Assembly: GCA_036346405.1 (NCBI GenBank)
Contig: CM070567.1
Span: forward strand, 46,301,633 to 46,365,632
From: Phyllostachys edulis
Lineage: Eukaryota > Streptophyta > Magnoliopsida > Poales > Poaceae
Direction of reading: 5' to 3'
Length of the DNA: 64,000 bases
The first letter of the stretch is position 1, and each line of letters opens with the position of its first letter. The position numbers were made by a program, and so were the translations under genes. This document shows, one piece after another, positions 11,649 through 21,867 of this stretch. Under the pieces are notes generated by a model. That model ran no database searches. It saw nothing but the letters and a program-made list of their open reading frames with translations, and had not been told where the DNA came from.

Positions 11649-12511
11649 CTTGGCCTTTTGCGACCTGGGGTATCGATATCCTAAGACCATTCCCCAAGGC
11701 TCCAAGAGGTTTCGAGTTTCTTTTTGTGGCTATTGATACGTTCACAAAATAGATCGAAACCGAGCCTATAACTGGGATAACAACGGAAGTAGCAAAACGG
11801 TTCATGATGAGATGTGTAATTACTCGATTTGGAGTACCGAGTCAAATAATTATAGATAATGGTAAGCAATTTTCGAGCGCAAAATTTCAGAAATTTTGCG
11901 ACGAGTTGGGTACCAAGTTGTGTTATGCTTCTGTAGCCCATCCCCAAAGCAATGGAGCAGTCGAACGTGCGAACGGCCAAATAATGCGAGGAATTAAAAC
12001 CCGAGTCTTCGACCAGCTCATCAAGCGCTCGGGGGCTTGGGTACAAGAATTACCCTCCATATTATGGGCAGTTCGTACAACTACTAGTCGGGCTACAGGT
12101 GAAACCCCCCTTTTTCTGGTCTTCTGAGCTGAAGCCATGCTTCCTTCGGAATTAAAGACACGGTCAACACGAGTCAAAACTTTCAATGACTCCAACCAGG
12201 AACAACTTCAAGCGGATGACATTAACCTCCTCGAAGAAAGGAGAAACCAGGCCTTAATCCGTTCAAATAGGTCTACCAACAAGCCTGCTCACGCAGATAC
12301 TACGATCGTAAGGTCCAACCTCGCAGACCTTCTTCAGAGGTGACTTGATATTGAGGCTCGCCAATCCAAGTCTAATTGGAACAAACTTTCTCCCAAGTGG
12401 GAAGGTCCTTACACGTGGTCGGGTTACTGGCGAGGTCAAGACGATTGGCAATGGAAGACGGCGGTGTTCTCTCGAATTCTTGGAACATTGACCCGATTCA
12501 CGCAAGTTTTA
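11649..12511 (+). pseudogene. integrase catalytic core and C-terminus, outer Tat
   Basis: Continues the integrase cut at 8633. The DDE triad is visible: WGIDILRPFP gives the first Asp, IIIDNGKQFSS the second, and SNGAVERANGQI the Glu. Breaks are TAG near 11751, TGA at 12125-12127 and TGA near 12342. The C-terminal part has WKLSPKWEGP-like residues near 12385, and pol ends at about 12511. It would insert element DNA into the genome. Confidence 0.88.
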
Positions 12512-12803
12512 TGTAACCAACCATTGCATAATAAAGACTCGTGTTCTTTTTACCTCTATTGTCTTACTTTTGAGTTGTGCTTTCATAATCTTTCGACTAT
12601 ATTCCAAACACCCAGTTTTCTTTACACTGGTCGAAAGGCAGGTAACATCATCTAGTCGAAGCCTCTCCTCTCTGCACGTGGTCCTGCCCACTAGAATGAG
12701 CTTCCTAGTGTCGACTCGTTACTCACTTTTGCCGCCAATACAAAGAGCTCGGGTTCTATTTGGTCGAAATATTTTTAAAGCCAGCTCTTTTCACCTTAGT
12801 TTA
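12512..12803. repeat. spacer after pol of outer Tat, first copy of ~215-bp repeat
   Basis: Non-coding spacer between pol and the convergent antisense gene. From about 12645 it holds a copy of a repeat recognisable by CTCTGCACGTGGTCCTGCCC. Two further copies lie beyond the Copia insertion, near 36377 and 36590. The last five bases, GTTTA (12799-12803), are the Copia TSD. Confidence 0.7.
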
Positions 12804-14878
12804 TGTGGATATCATGGGGATATGCCTGAGATCTTAGGATGATGTTACAATTAGCAATGTCGTTGACGGTTTGTCGAATCACGTGTTTTCGGCAAAGTTT
12901 GATTCTGTAAAAGGCTTACGGATCGGACCGCCATGGTGGCGGTCGACCGCCATGCTTTGACTTGGTTTCTCTGAAATGGTCCTTGGCGGTCGACCGCCAA
13001 AGTGGCGATCGGCCAAACAAGTGGAGCGGTCTCGACCGGCTTTGCTTGAGCGGTCGACCGCCATTGAATCCTTGTGGATTTTGAAGCTGGGCCAAAAATA
13101 GAAGGTGTAGGCAAGTGAGAAGGTGCTTCTGCACTTGGTCTCATAATTTTTGGAGCTTCTAGGCAAAATTTCTATTGGTTTGAAAATTCCAGTGGGTTTT
13201 GGTTTTCGGGATGGATTTTTGGTTAAGTCATGGGTGGCGGTCGACCGACCTTTGGTGGTGATCGGCCGACCGCGAGAGCGTCGAGCCGGCCAAGGTGGCG
13301 GTCTGACCGGTTTTGATGTGTTTCGTCGTCCTTCGTGACGGCGATGGTTGCTTGTTAGGTCAAGTTCATGGGTTTCATAGCATATGTGTTGCATGATGCA
13401 TGTTTTGGCTAACGTGGGTCAAGTTGTGAAGAACTTGTTCCCGGATTCGTTTGCTTGTCTATTGCTGTGCAGGTTGCTTGGTGGTCAACGACGGTCAACG
13501 GCGAGGATGATCGGGACTAGGCTTGGAGAGCTGAGGTCCAGAACGATCGACAATGCTGGGTGAGGTTAATGAACTCAAGTGTGGTACAAAATGGACAAGG
13601 GTAACCGAACGGGCAGTTCGGTGCGACTGGTTTGATCAAGCGGCGCGGGGGTCGGTGCAAGTGCCATGGTGGTTTCGGTGGGAGCCGGATGGGAGAGACT
13701 TGCCGACATGAAGAGAGTCGCTGGATCAACCTACACGTGGCGAAGCATGAAGGTGCTTCACGAAGATGGGACTCGGTCTTTGCAAAAAGATCGAGAATGG
13801 GTATTTTGGTAATTTTACCAAATACCGCCTTGGTGACCTTTTTCCAACTCACGGCGCAAAGATGGTGCAAGGTGAAGCCGATTAGGTCAAGAGATGAAGA
13901 CGACGCTTTAAAACGCGTGCGTATGTGTCCCGTTTGTTTTGGGCCTTAACGGGAGCCCATTAGGGTTACTCTTCTAGAAGGTCTAAGTCTCCACTATAAA
14001 TAGAGGAGGGAGGTGGCTGCACCCCCTCAACCCTTTCATTGCATTGTAAACCCTAGTTTTGCTTGTGTGCTTAGGGAGAGGATTAGTGGAGGTTAGGGTT
14101 CTAGAGAGTTGGATTTGATTTCATGCTCATGTATTGAGTCTTTGTCCTCCATTGATGGAGTGGCTGTAAACCAATACCATATCAAATCAATCCAAAGAAA
14201 GTTCTCTCAAAGATGAGTTCGTTTGCTTTCTTTCTCTCTATTTGATGATTTTGAGTCTTTCTTTGATCCGCAAGTTTTTGGTTGGTTTCTTGCCGTGATC
14301 TAACTTGCTGCGACTTGTGGGAACCCATCTAGGATCATCTTGATCATCAATCACCCACGAGCAAGTCTCTAGATCATATTTTGCATTTGGCTCGGTTTTT
14401 GAACGTCCTTCGCTCAAACTGAAAAAGATAGGAACTTTGGCATGGATCTCTGAAATCTTTGATTGGAATAGGTTCCTAATATCTTTAGGAAGGTGTGGTT
14501 CAAATTTCGTGAAGTTTGGCCTTACGGATCAAAAGTTAGGTCGTTTTTCGTCTCGGATTGTCGGGCTGATTTTGCTGTTCACTGTCAGAAGCGGTCAGAC
14601 CGCCCATTCCAGAGGTCAGACCGCTAGGCAAACCGATCAGACCGCCCCTGTGAGAGGTCAGACCGCCCAACACTTTGAGATTTGAGTTTTTGGTTGTTTT
14701 TGGGTGTTTTGCTTTGGGGTTTGATTGGATTCAATACTAGTCTTCTGCTGTACTGGTATATTGATCTTCATAGCTTCCATAGCTATTGGAGTGACATTTG
14801 TGTTGAATCCATCTTTTGTGAAAAAGTGAGCGTGCTCCTATTCACCCCCCCCCCTCTAGTCGCCTTTTCGGTCCAACA
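12804..14878 (+). repeat. 5' LTR of Copia element
   Basis: 2,075 bp, TGTGGATATCATGGGG to GGTCCAACA. U3 (12920-13310) and the region near 14590-14670 carry clusters of palindromic boxes of the form GCGGTCGACCGC or GCGGTCAGACCGCC. A TATA box lies at 13995-14003. GC-rich parts differ from the 3' LTR by many small indels; the remainder is nearly identical. Confidence 0.92.
13995..14003 (+). promoter_or_regulatory. TATA box of Copia LTR
   Basis: TATAAATAG, followed by a C-rich leader and CAACCCTTTCATTGCATTG. The 3' LTR has the same box at 35378-35386. This is the expected promoter of the Copia transcript. Confidence 0.7.
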
Positions 14879-14880
14879 AG

Positions 14881-14894
14881 TGGTATCGAGCCGG
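14881..14894 (+). other. primer binding site (initiator tRNA-Met type)
   Basis: TGGTATCGAGCCGG starts two bases after the LTR. It matches the Met-tRNA site TGGTATCAGAGC except for one missing A, the usual Copia primer site. Confidence 0.8.
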
Positions 14895-14933
14895 TTAGTT
14901 CAATCTTTGATCTTAACCGTCACCGAACTGGCG

Positions 14934-17250
14934 ATGGATAAGTACTCGACCAAGCCGCATGTCTTTGATGGGCTCGACTATGCCTATTGGAAGAATCGCA
15001 TGCGAGTTTTCCTTGAGAGCGAAGGACAAGCTATATGGGAGGTTGTTCGAGCCCGCTCGTTTTGCCGGTTGCTCTGGCCGGCAAAGACCCTTTTGGCTAA
15101 CAACAACAAGGCAAAGAACCTTCTATATCTTTGAGCTTGGTAGGCAAGAGTGCGATAGGATTTGCAATCTTGCGACCGCACATGAGATTTGGCACACCCT
15201 CGAAACTTACCATGAGGATCGTCCCGGATCAAGCAAGTCGTCGAGAATGTCTACAAGCGAGAGTACAACAAATTCGAGATCGTCTGGTGAGAGCATCGAT
15301 GGCGTCTTTACTCGTTTTAACAAGGTGATCAATCGATGAAAGTTTGTTGACATTGAGTACTCTCAATCTGAGAATGCCACCCACCTCTTGGCGCAATCAA
15401 CACCAAGGAGTGGGAGATGAAGGCAAGCGCCATAGAGGAGAATGTCGATCTCTAATCTCACTTTGGAGCTGCTTCATAGCAAGCTAAAAACTCATGAGAT
15501 CAAGAGGCGGTAATCCTAAGAAGGATAACATGGCTTTGGTGGCTGATCCTCTCAAAGGACTCTGATGGTTCTTCCGAGTCTTCTTACGGTTTTCTCTTGC
15601 GTGTTTATCTGCTATTCAAGAAGAAGAGTTTGAGAGTCTTCCTGAGGCTGATTTAGCTCTTTTAGCCAAGAAAGTCACACGGGCATATAACAATGTCAAA
15701 AACAGAAAGAGAGGTGGCCCTGTGACATGCTATGAGTGTGGAGAGCTATATCACATCCGGGCCAACTGCCCCAAGCTAAAAGGTAAGGGCAACCATAAGA
15801 ATGAGAAGCTTGCCTAGAAGAAGCCTAAAGGGGGCAAGCCCAAGTATGATGCTGCCAAGCTCATGAAGGCTGCTCACCGAGTCCTTGCCGCTTTTGGAGA
15901 TCAATCCATGAGCGATGTGGACTCAGAGGCGAGGAGGACAAGGAAGAGGAGATTCCTCAAGACAAGAAGGGGAAGGCCAAGGACTTCACCGGCATGTGCT
16001 TCATGGCCGACTCCATCGACGCCGATGACAACGATGAGGTACTTCCATCCTATGATGTCCTTTCTGCTAGATGTGATAACATGTATGAGCAATTGCTTAG
16101 TCAAGATAAGGCTTTAAAGTTCACCATGGCTAGGAACAAGGATCTAGAATCACAAGTCGAGAATTTGACATTAGAGATTGTGAATGCTAAGAGTCTAGAT
16201 GTTGATGAATGTTCATCCCGCCATGCTTTGCACTCAACTGCCTAAACGCAATCTGCTCATGATATTGCTTTGCATCAACTTGAAAATGCTAGAACGAGCT
16301 AATTGATGTTAAATCTGCTCCATGTGAAAAATGCTTAGAGTCTACCAAGTTGGATGCTTCTAGTAATGTGAAATCTAGCTTTTGCTCTTTACGCTTAGAA
16401 CGCGAACATGAAGTTAAGGATATTCTAGAAGCGATTAGAGCTAAATTTATAAGCTTAAGGACACAATTGATTCTACATCTTGTGCCTCTTGTGCTGCCTA
16501 TAAGTTTGAAGTTGCTCATCTTAAGGAGAAACATGCTAGAGCCATTAAGGGCAAGACTTGTGAATCATGTGCTAATATTGAGAAAGAGAATGCATATCTC
16601 AAGGATACTTTAGAAAGATTCTCTAATGGTGAAAAACAGTTAAACATGATTCTAGATAAATCTAAAACTCCTTTTAAGAAGCAAGGTTTAGGATACAACT
16701 CGCCCGAGACATGTCCAAGCCTAATGTCATTCAGGTCTTGGAAAATGGCTTAGTTGAATTTAAAACCCAACCTGCAAAAACTGTTTTTAAATCTGCAGGG
16801 TTTGTCCAACCTTCTTTTAAGGCAAAAGGTGCTTCTCCCAGTGGTACAAAATACCATTGCACCTATTGCAAGAAGAGTGGACATTTGGTTGAGTTCTGTT
16901 GGCGTAGATTGAAGAAAGCTAAGAAAAATATTGCTAGAATGTCATCTAATCAACCTAGAGCTTTTATGAGACATGGTTACATACAAAAGAAGAACCCCAG
17001 TCTAGGATTTGTTGCACATGCTCATCACCATGTTCCTAGACAAGATACATCTCATGTTCGTGTTACCATTGCTCATAGTAGAACTGCGAATAATGTCAAG
17101 GATAGCACATCTACTTTGCATACTACTCGCAGACGTGTGTCTCAGTACTGGGTTCCCAAGTCACTTTTAACTAACCCCAGTATTGAGACACATCGCTCTT
17201 TGTTCCTTGATTTTCGTGGATTGGCGCGGAAGGGAAGAACACATAGTTAA
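14934..17250 (+). pseudogene. gag: gag of Copia element with two zinc knuckles
   Basis: ATG at 14934 starts KYSTKPHVFDGLDYAYWKNR, the Copia gag N-terminus. The frame is lost near 15134 and shifts several times. A first CCHC knuckle CYECGELYHIRANC is near 15730. A long charged coiled-coil stretch (about 16000-16700) has internal stops. A second knuckle CTYCKKSGHLVEFC is near 16860 in an open frame from 16711 to 17250. Two knuckles flanking a coiled coil is unusual for Copia gag and fits Sirevirus-like elements. Nucleocapsid role by family. Confidence 0.8.
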
Positions 17251-17384
17251 ATGTCGACTCGTGTTCACACCACATGACCAGAGATTCAAGATGGTTCACC
17301 TCCTTCACGCGATCAACCGGTGATGACTTCATCACCTTTGGAGATGATACACAAGGGCGCATTGAAGGAACTGAATGATTAGGG

Positions 17385-18360
17385 TGAGCGACAAGTTCAT
17401 TCTCAAGGACGTCGCGCTTGTGTCTAAGTTAAGGTACAATCTCCTTTCGTCTCCTGACTTCTTGATGATGGTTATGAGACTCGTTTTAAGAAGAATGCTT
17501 GTCGTGTGCTTGATTCTTTTGGTGAGCTCGCTTTTGGGATTTCTAGAGTTGGTAGAATTTTTGGAGCTGATTTTTACAATCTCTTCTTTGGATCTCTTAA
17601 GTGTTTGATTGCATCTTCTTCGATATCGGCTTTGGCACCGACGGTTGGGGCACATTGGTTTTGATCATCGACACGAGTTAAGCGGCCTTGATCTCATGAG
17701 AGGTTTGCCTAAACTCAAAGTCATCAAGGATCTTGTATGCGCCTCGTAGGCATGGCAAGCAAGTTGCCGCCTCACACCCGTCATTGACTATGGTTATGAC
17801 CGACGGACGAGACGCTTGCTTCATATGGATCTTGTTGGTCTGCTAGGGTTCGATCGGTCGGTGGCAATTGGTACATTCTTATCATAGTCGATGATTTTTG
17901 AGATATTCTTGGGTGTTCTTTCTTGCTTCAAGGATGAGGCTTTTGATCATTTTCATGACCTTGTTCTTCGTTTGGCTTCGAACTTCCCGGTGCCTTGAAA
18001 GCGATCCGCAGATGACAATGGCACGGAGTTCAAGAATGCTTCTTTGCCTCTTTTGTGCTTTGGCGGTATTGAGCATCGCTTCTCTTCCACACGTCCCTCA
18101 ACAAAATCGCGTTGTGGAAAGGAAGAACAGACTCTAGTCGAGATGGCTAGAACGATCTTTGGATGAGTATAGCACACCGAGGAGGTTTTGGGCGAAGCTA
18201 TTGCTACTGACTTGCCATATTTCAAACCGTGTCTTTTTGAGACCGTCTTTGGGCAAGACTTCATATGAGCTGCGTTTTGGTAGAAAACCCTCATCTCTCA
18301 CTTTCGAGTCTTTGGATCGAAGTGCTTTATTCTCAAGACAGAAACCTAGATAAATTTGAA
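17385..18360 (+). pseudogene. pre-integrase and integrase of Copia element, heavily decayed
   Basis: The pre-integrase motif LKDVALVSKLRYNLLS is readable at about 17400-17450. Integrase core pieces are spread over frames: a YILIIVDDF-like segment near 17875, an NGTEFKNASL-like segment near 18020, and a PQQNRVVERKNR stretch at about 18095-18135 giving the catalytic Glu. Many small deletions and stops. Open frames on the minus strand here are shadows. Confidence 0.75.
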
Positions 18361-18499
18361 TCAAGGACTTGTGATGGTTTATTTCTAGGTTATCCCGCTC
18401 ATTCGAGGGTTTTCGGGTTTTAATGTTGAAACTAACATTGTCCAGAGACATGCAATGTCACTTTTGATGAGACTAGCCACGAGCTAGATCCAATGTTTG

Positions 18500-19480
18500 G
18501 TGACTTACAGTGACAGAGAGCATTTTTGTTGAAGAAGATGAGGATGAACTTGATTTTGCTCCTTCACTGCTGTCGATGTTCTGTGCAAGCTGCCCAAGCT
18601 CCGAACACCTTCTTCGCTTCACCTCCAATTGAGGCTCTGCTGCGACTTCTTCATCGCCATACTGCGGAGGTTGAGGAGATGCTATCTCCCCAAGGCGCTC
18701 CTTTGCACATTCAGAAGCAACACCCTCGAGATCAAATGATTGGTAATCTCCATGAGCGAGTCACTCGCTCTAGGTATCATGATCCGAGTCTTTTCTCTCA
18801 CTCTGCATTTGTAGCTTCTTTTGAACCCAAAGATATATCACATGCTTTATCTGATGCTAGTTGGGTCAATGCCATGCATGAGGAGTTAGAGAATTTTGAA
18901 AGAAATAAAGTTTGGAATCTTGTAGAACCTCCTAGTGGACATAATGTTATAGGAACCCGTTAGGTGTTCAAAAATAAACAAAATGAGGATGGTTACGTGG
19001 TTAGAAACAAGGCTAGATTGGTAGCTCGGGGCTTTAGCCAAAGTTGAGGTTAGATTTTGATGAGACCTTCGCTCCTGTTGCTAGATTAGAAGCCATTCGC
19101 ATCTTGCTTGCATTTGCTGCATCTAAAGGTTTTAGGTTGCATCAAATGGATGTTAAGAGTGCCTTTCTGAATGGTTTTATAGAGGAGGAAGTGTATGTTA
19201 GGCAACCCCTAGCTTTGAGAATCCCAAGCACCCTGATCATGTTTTTAAGCTATCCAAAGCCTTGTATGGTCTTAAACAAGCCCCTAGAGCACAGGTATGA
19301 TAGACTTAAGACCTTCTTGCTTAAGAATGATTTTGAAATGGGAAAAGTTGATAAGACTCTTTTCATTCTTAGGCATGGCAATGACTTCTGCTTGTTCAGA
19401 TATATGTTGATGATATTATCTTTGGTGGTTCCTCTAATGCTCTTGTTTCCAGTTTTTCTGAGACCATGTCTAGGAATTTG
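18500..19480 (+). pseudogene. reverse transcriptase of Copia element
   Basis: Open from 18526 to TAG at 18961-18963, with the RT start WVNAMHEELENFERNKVWNL. The next block encodes DETFAPVARLEAIRILLAFA and HQMDVKSAFLNGFIEEEVYV from 19044. The YVDD box lies at 19403-19414 in a different frame from its surroundings. Breaks include a stop near 19048 and frameshifts near 19205 and 19390. Confidence 0.88.
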
Positions 19481-20337
19481 AGATGAGCATGATGGGAGAA
19501 CTCAATTACTTTCTGGGGCTACAAATCAAGCAATGCAAGGAAGGATCTTCATCCATCAAGCGGTACACCAAGGATTTGCTCAAGCGTTTTGATATGGGTG
19601 ATCGCAAGCGATCGCCACTCCCATGGCGACTTCGATCGCTGGATCCAGATGAGGAAGGAGAAGCCGTGGATCAACGCGAGTACCGCAAACATGATTGGCT
19701 CCTTCAGACTGACGGCCTCAAGACCGGACATCCACTTGATGCGCCTCTGCTGAGGTTTCGGGCATCACCGAGGACTTCACATCGCCAAGCCGTTAAGCGC
19801 ATTTTCGGTATTTACACTCTACCCTTCAAGATGGCATTTGGTATTCTTGTTCTTCTTATTTGTCCATTCGGGGTTTTCATATTTTGATTTTATGTCAGAG
19901 GCTAGATAGAAAGTGCACATCGGCACATGTCATTTCTTAGGCACTTCTCTTGTCTCTTGGTCATCTAGGAAGCGGTCTTACATTGCACAATCCATCTTGA
20001 AGTTTAATATGTAGCTCTTGCTAGTTCTTTGTAGTCGATTTTGTGGATGGTCTCCACTCTTAAGGATTTTGGGTTAACCTTTGCTAGTGTTCCTCTTTTC
20101 TGTGACAACACTTCTGCTATTAACATTGCTAAGAACCCAGTGCAACATTCTAGGACCAAGCACATAGACATTCGCTATCACTTTCTTAGAGACCACGTTG
20201 AGAAGGGTGATATTGTGCTGCATTTTGTAGAGTCCGAGGCTCAGTTAGCCGATATCCTCACCAAGCCTTTAGACCCAACAAGGTTTGCCACCTTGAGGAG
20301 TGAGTTAGGGGTAATTTATCCCTATGGGTTGGTTTGA
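19481..20337 (+). pseudogene. RT end and RNase H of Copia element
   Basis: From 19483 MSMMGELNYFLGLQI is the standard RT end. The centre (19600-19990) is frame-disrupted. The RNase H C-terminus is intact from 20041 to 20337, with CDNTSAINIAKNPVQHSRTK and ESEAQLADILTKPLD. The stop is followed at once by the first polypurine-like GAGGGGGAG. Confidence 0.88.
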
Positions 20338-20846
20338 GGGGGAGTTGGATCTTTTTTGATCTTTCCTTGTTCATTTGATCTTTTCTTAATTTTCTTTTTG
20401 AACTTGTTGATCTTTTTTATCTTTTTAGGCTTTATGAGCTTTTCTTGCATCTCATTGTATCATATTGCATTTCATATGAAAAATCCGAAAAGATGCATTG
20501 TAATATAAGCTTTTCACTTATTTTTTAAAATTGATGAAGCTTTGCTTATTACCCTTTAGAGCTTTAGTGTTTCAATTCTTGCTCAATGCCATGTCTAGTT
20601 CTTTGACTTGCTAGAATTATCATGCTTTCACATGTGTAGCTAAGTCTTTGTTGTATGAGCTAGAACTTGAAAAACAACTTGAACTAAGAAATTTGCAATT
20701 TGTGAATTGTTTAGCCATTCTTGCTAATTAGTGCTCCTTTTGTGACATTGGCCCTGTCAAAATTGCTTTGTTAGCTCTTGAATCTAGCTTTGATCATTCC
20801 TTGAGCTTCTTGTGTTCTTGAGAATCTTAAAACTGCTCTTGTGAAA
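20338..20846. other. Copia 3' region, first part
   Basis: Non-coding, T-rich. Starts with TTGAGGGGGAGTTGG, a polypurine-like tract of the kind repeated downstream in Sirevirus-like elements. Ends with TGAAA (20842-20846), the TSD of the inner gypsy element. Confidence 0.7.
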
Positions 20847-21404
20847 TGTCGTAGTTGAAAGACTAGACAGTAAATAAAGGGGACCCCTCCGGTACCCGAG
20901 GGGTCCTCAGGATAAGGGACTCGGTGTAAACCAAAGGACTTGTATTGCAGACCTTTCCTTTCTTTGTTTCAAAAGCCCCCTTATGGGGGAGAGTGGCTAT
21001 TATAGCCTTTTACAAGTACACACAGGATTACAAGCACCTTCTCTGAGGCCTATCTTTGGTAGGGTCTGCGAGGACTTTTCTAGACCTAGACCTAGCTCTA
21101 GGCGTGTGGTAGACCACTGGGCACAGTCCACCTTCTTCAGTGCATCTGGTCCAAGGAGCACTGATATGTTCTCCGGGCTCCTTGGGTCTCTGGCTCCTCC
21201 AGGTTCTTGGCACCCTTGGGGGCCCTCCTGATCTCCAGGCGCCTCGGGTTGCTTGGACCGTCTAGATGTTCGGCCTTGGAGCCTCCGGGTAGCCTTGAGT
21301 CCTTGGGTAGCCTTGAGTCCTTGGGTAACCTTGGAAGCCTTGGTAGCCTTGTCGTCAGCGGGCGCCGGCTTCGTCAGTCGAGGGGCGTTGTGCGCCCTCT
21401 GACA
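20847..21404 (-). repeat. 3' LTR of inner Tat element
   Basis: 558 bp against 596 bp for its partner. Many of the missing bases are C or CG inside GC-rich words, for example in the 21-bp tandem unit AGCCTTCGGAGTCCTTCGGGT, which here lacks CG pairs and is present in one copy fewer. The TATA box is also one base short (TATTATAG near 21000). Confidence 0.9.
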
Positions 21405-21428
21405 AGCCCCTCGCGGTCGAGGTCCCTC
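21405..21428 (-). other. polypurine tract of inner Tat element
   Basis: On the minus strand a purine-rich tract ending GCGAGGGGCT abuts the 3' LTR, the expected start site for second-strand synthesis. Confidence 0.6.
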
Positions 21429-21729
21429 CTCATGGCCAAACGCGTTCACTCCGAAGATCTGGTACCCGCCCCTTCGCCCGGCGAAGCGCTATTATGGTGG
21501 TGCGCGGTTGTGGGGTTATGCGCCTCATAAATGTCGTGCACCGTTTGGTTGATTTGGTGCGTGCTTCGAGGCCGCTGTTAACGTCACGGCGACCCGGTGG
21601 CGGGTTTTCCGATGAGACGCCTCGTTTTTGGGGAGCCTTAATGGCCTGAGCGCCACGTGCCATGTTTGGTGTGGTGTCGCGGCTCCTCGTTATCTCGCCA
21701 CTACACGATTCTCGTTCCGACTATCGGCC

Positions 21730-21737
21730 TATAAATA
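21730..21737 (+). promoter_or_regulatory. TATA box of the antisense accessory gene
   Basis: TATAAATA lies about 138 bp upstream of the ATG at 21868. A CACGTG-containing stretch (GCGCCACGTGCC) is about 80 bp further upstream. This is a plausible internal promoter on the strand opposite to gag-pol. Confidence 0.55.
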
Positions 21738-21867
21738 GGCCCTCCTGGGTCCCTTTCCCAGGATGTGCTTTTGCTGGCTGCTTCTTGTCCTTGCGTCCTG
21801 TTGCTTCGCGCTTCCTTGTTTACACCGCCCCCTCCGCTGTCCGAAGAGGCGATTCTGTGCCTCCGAC

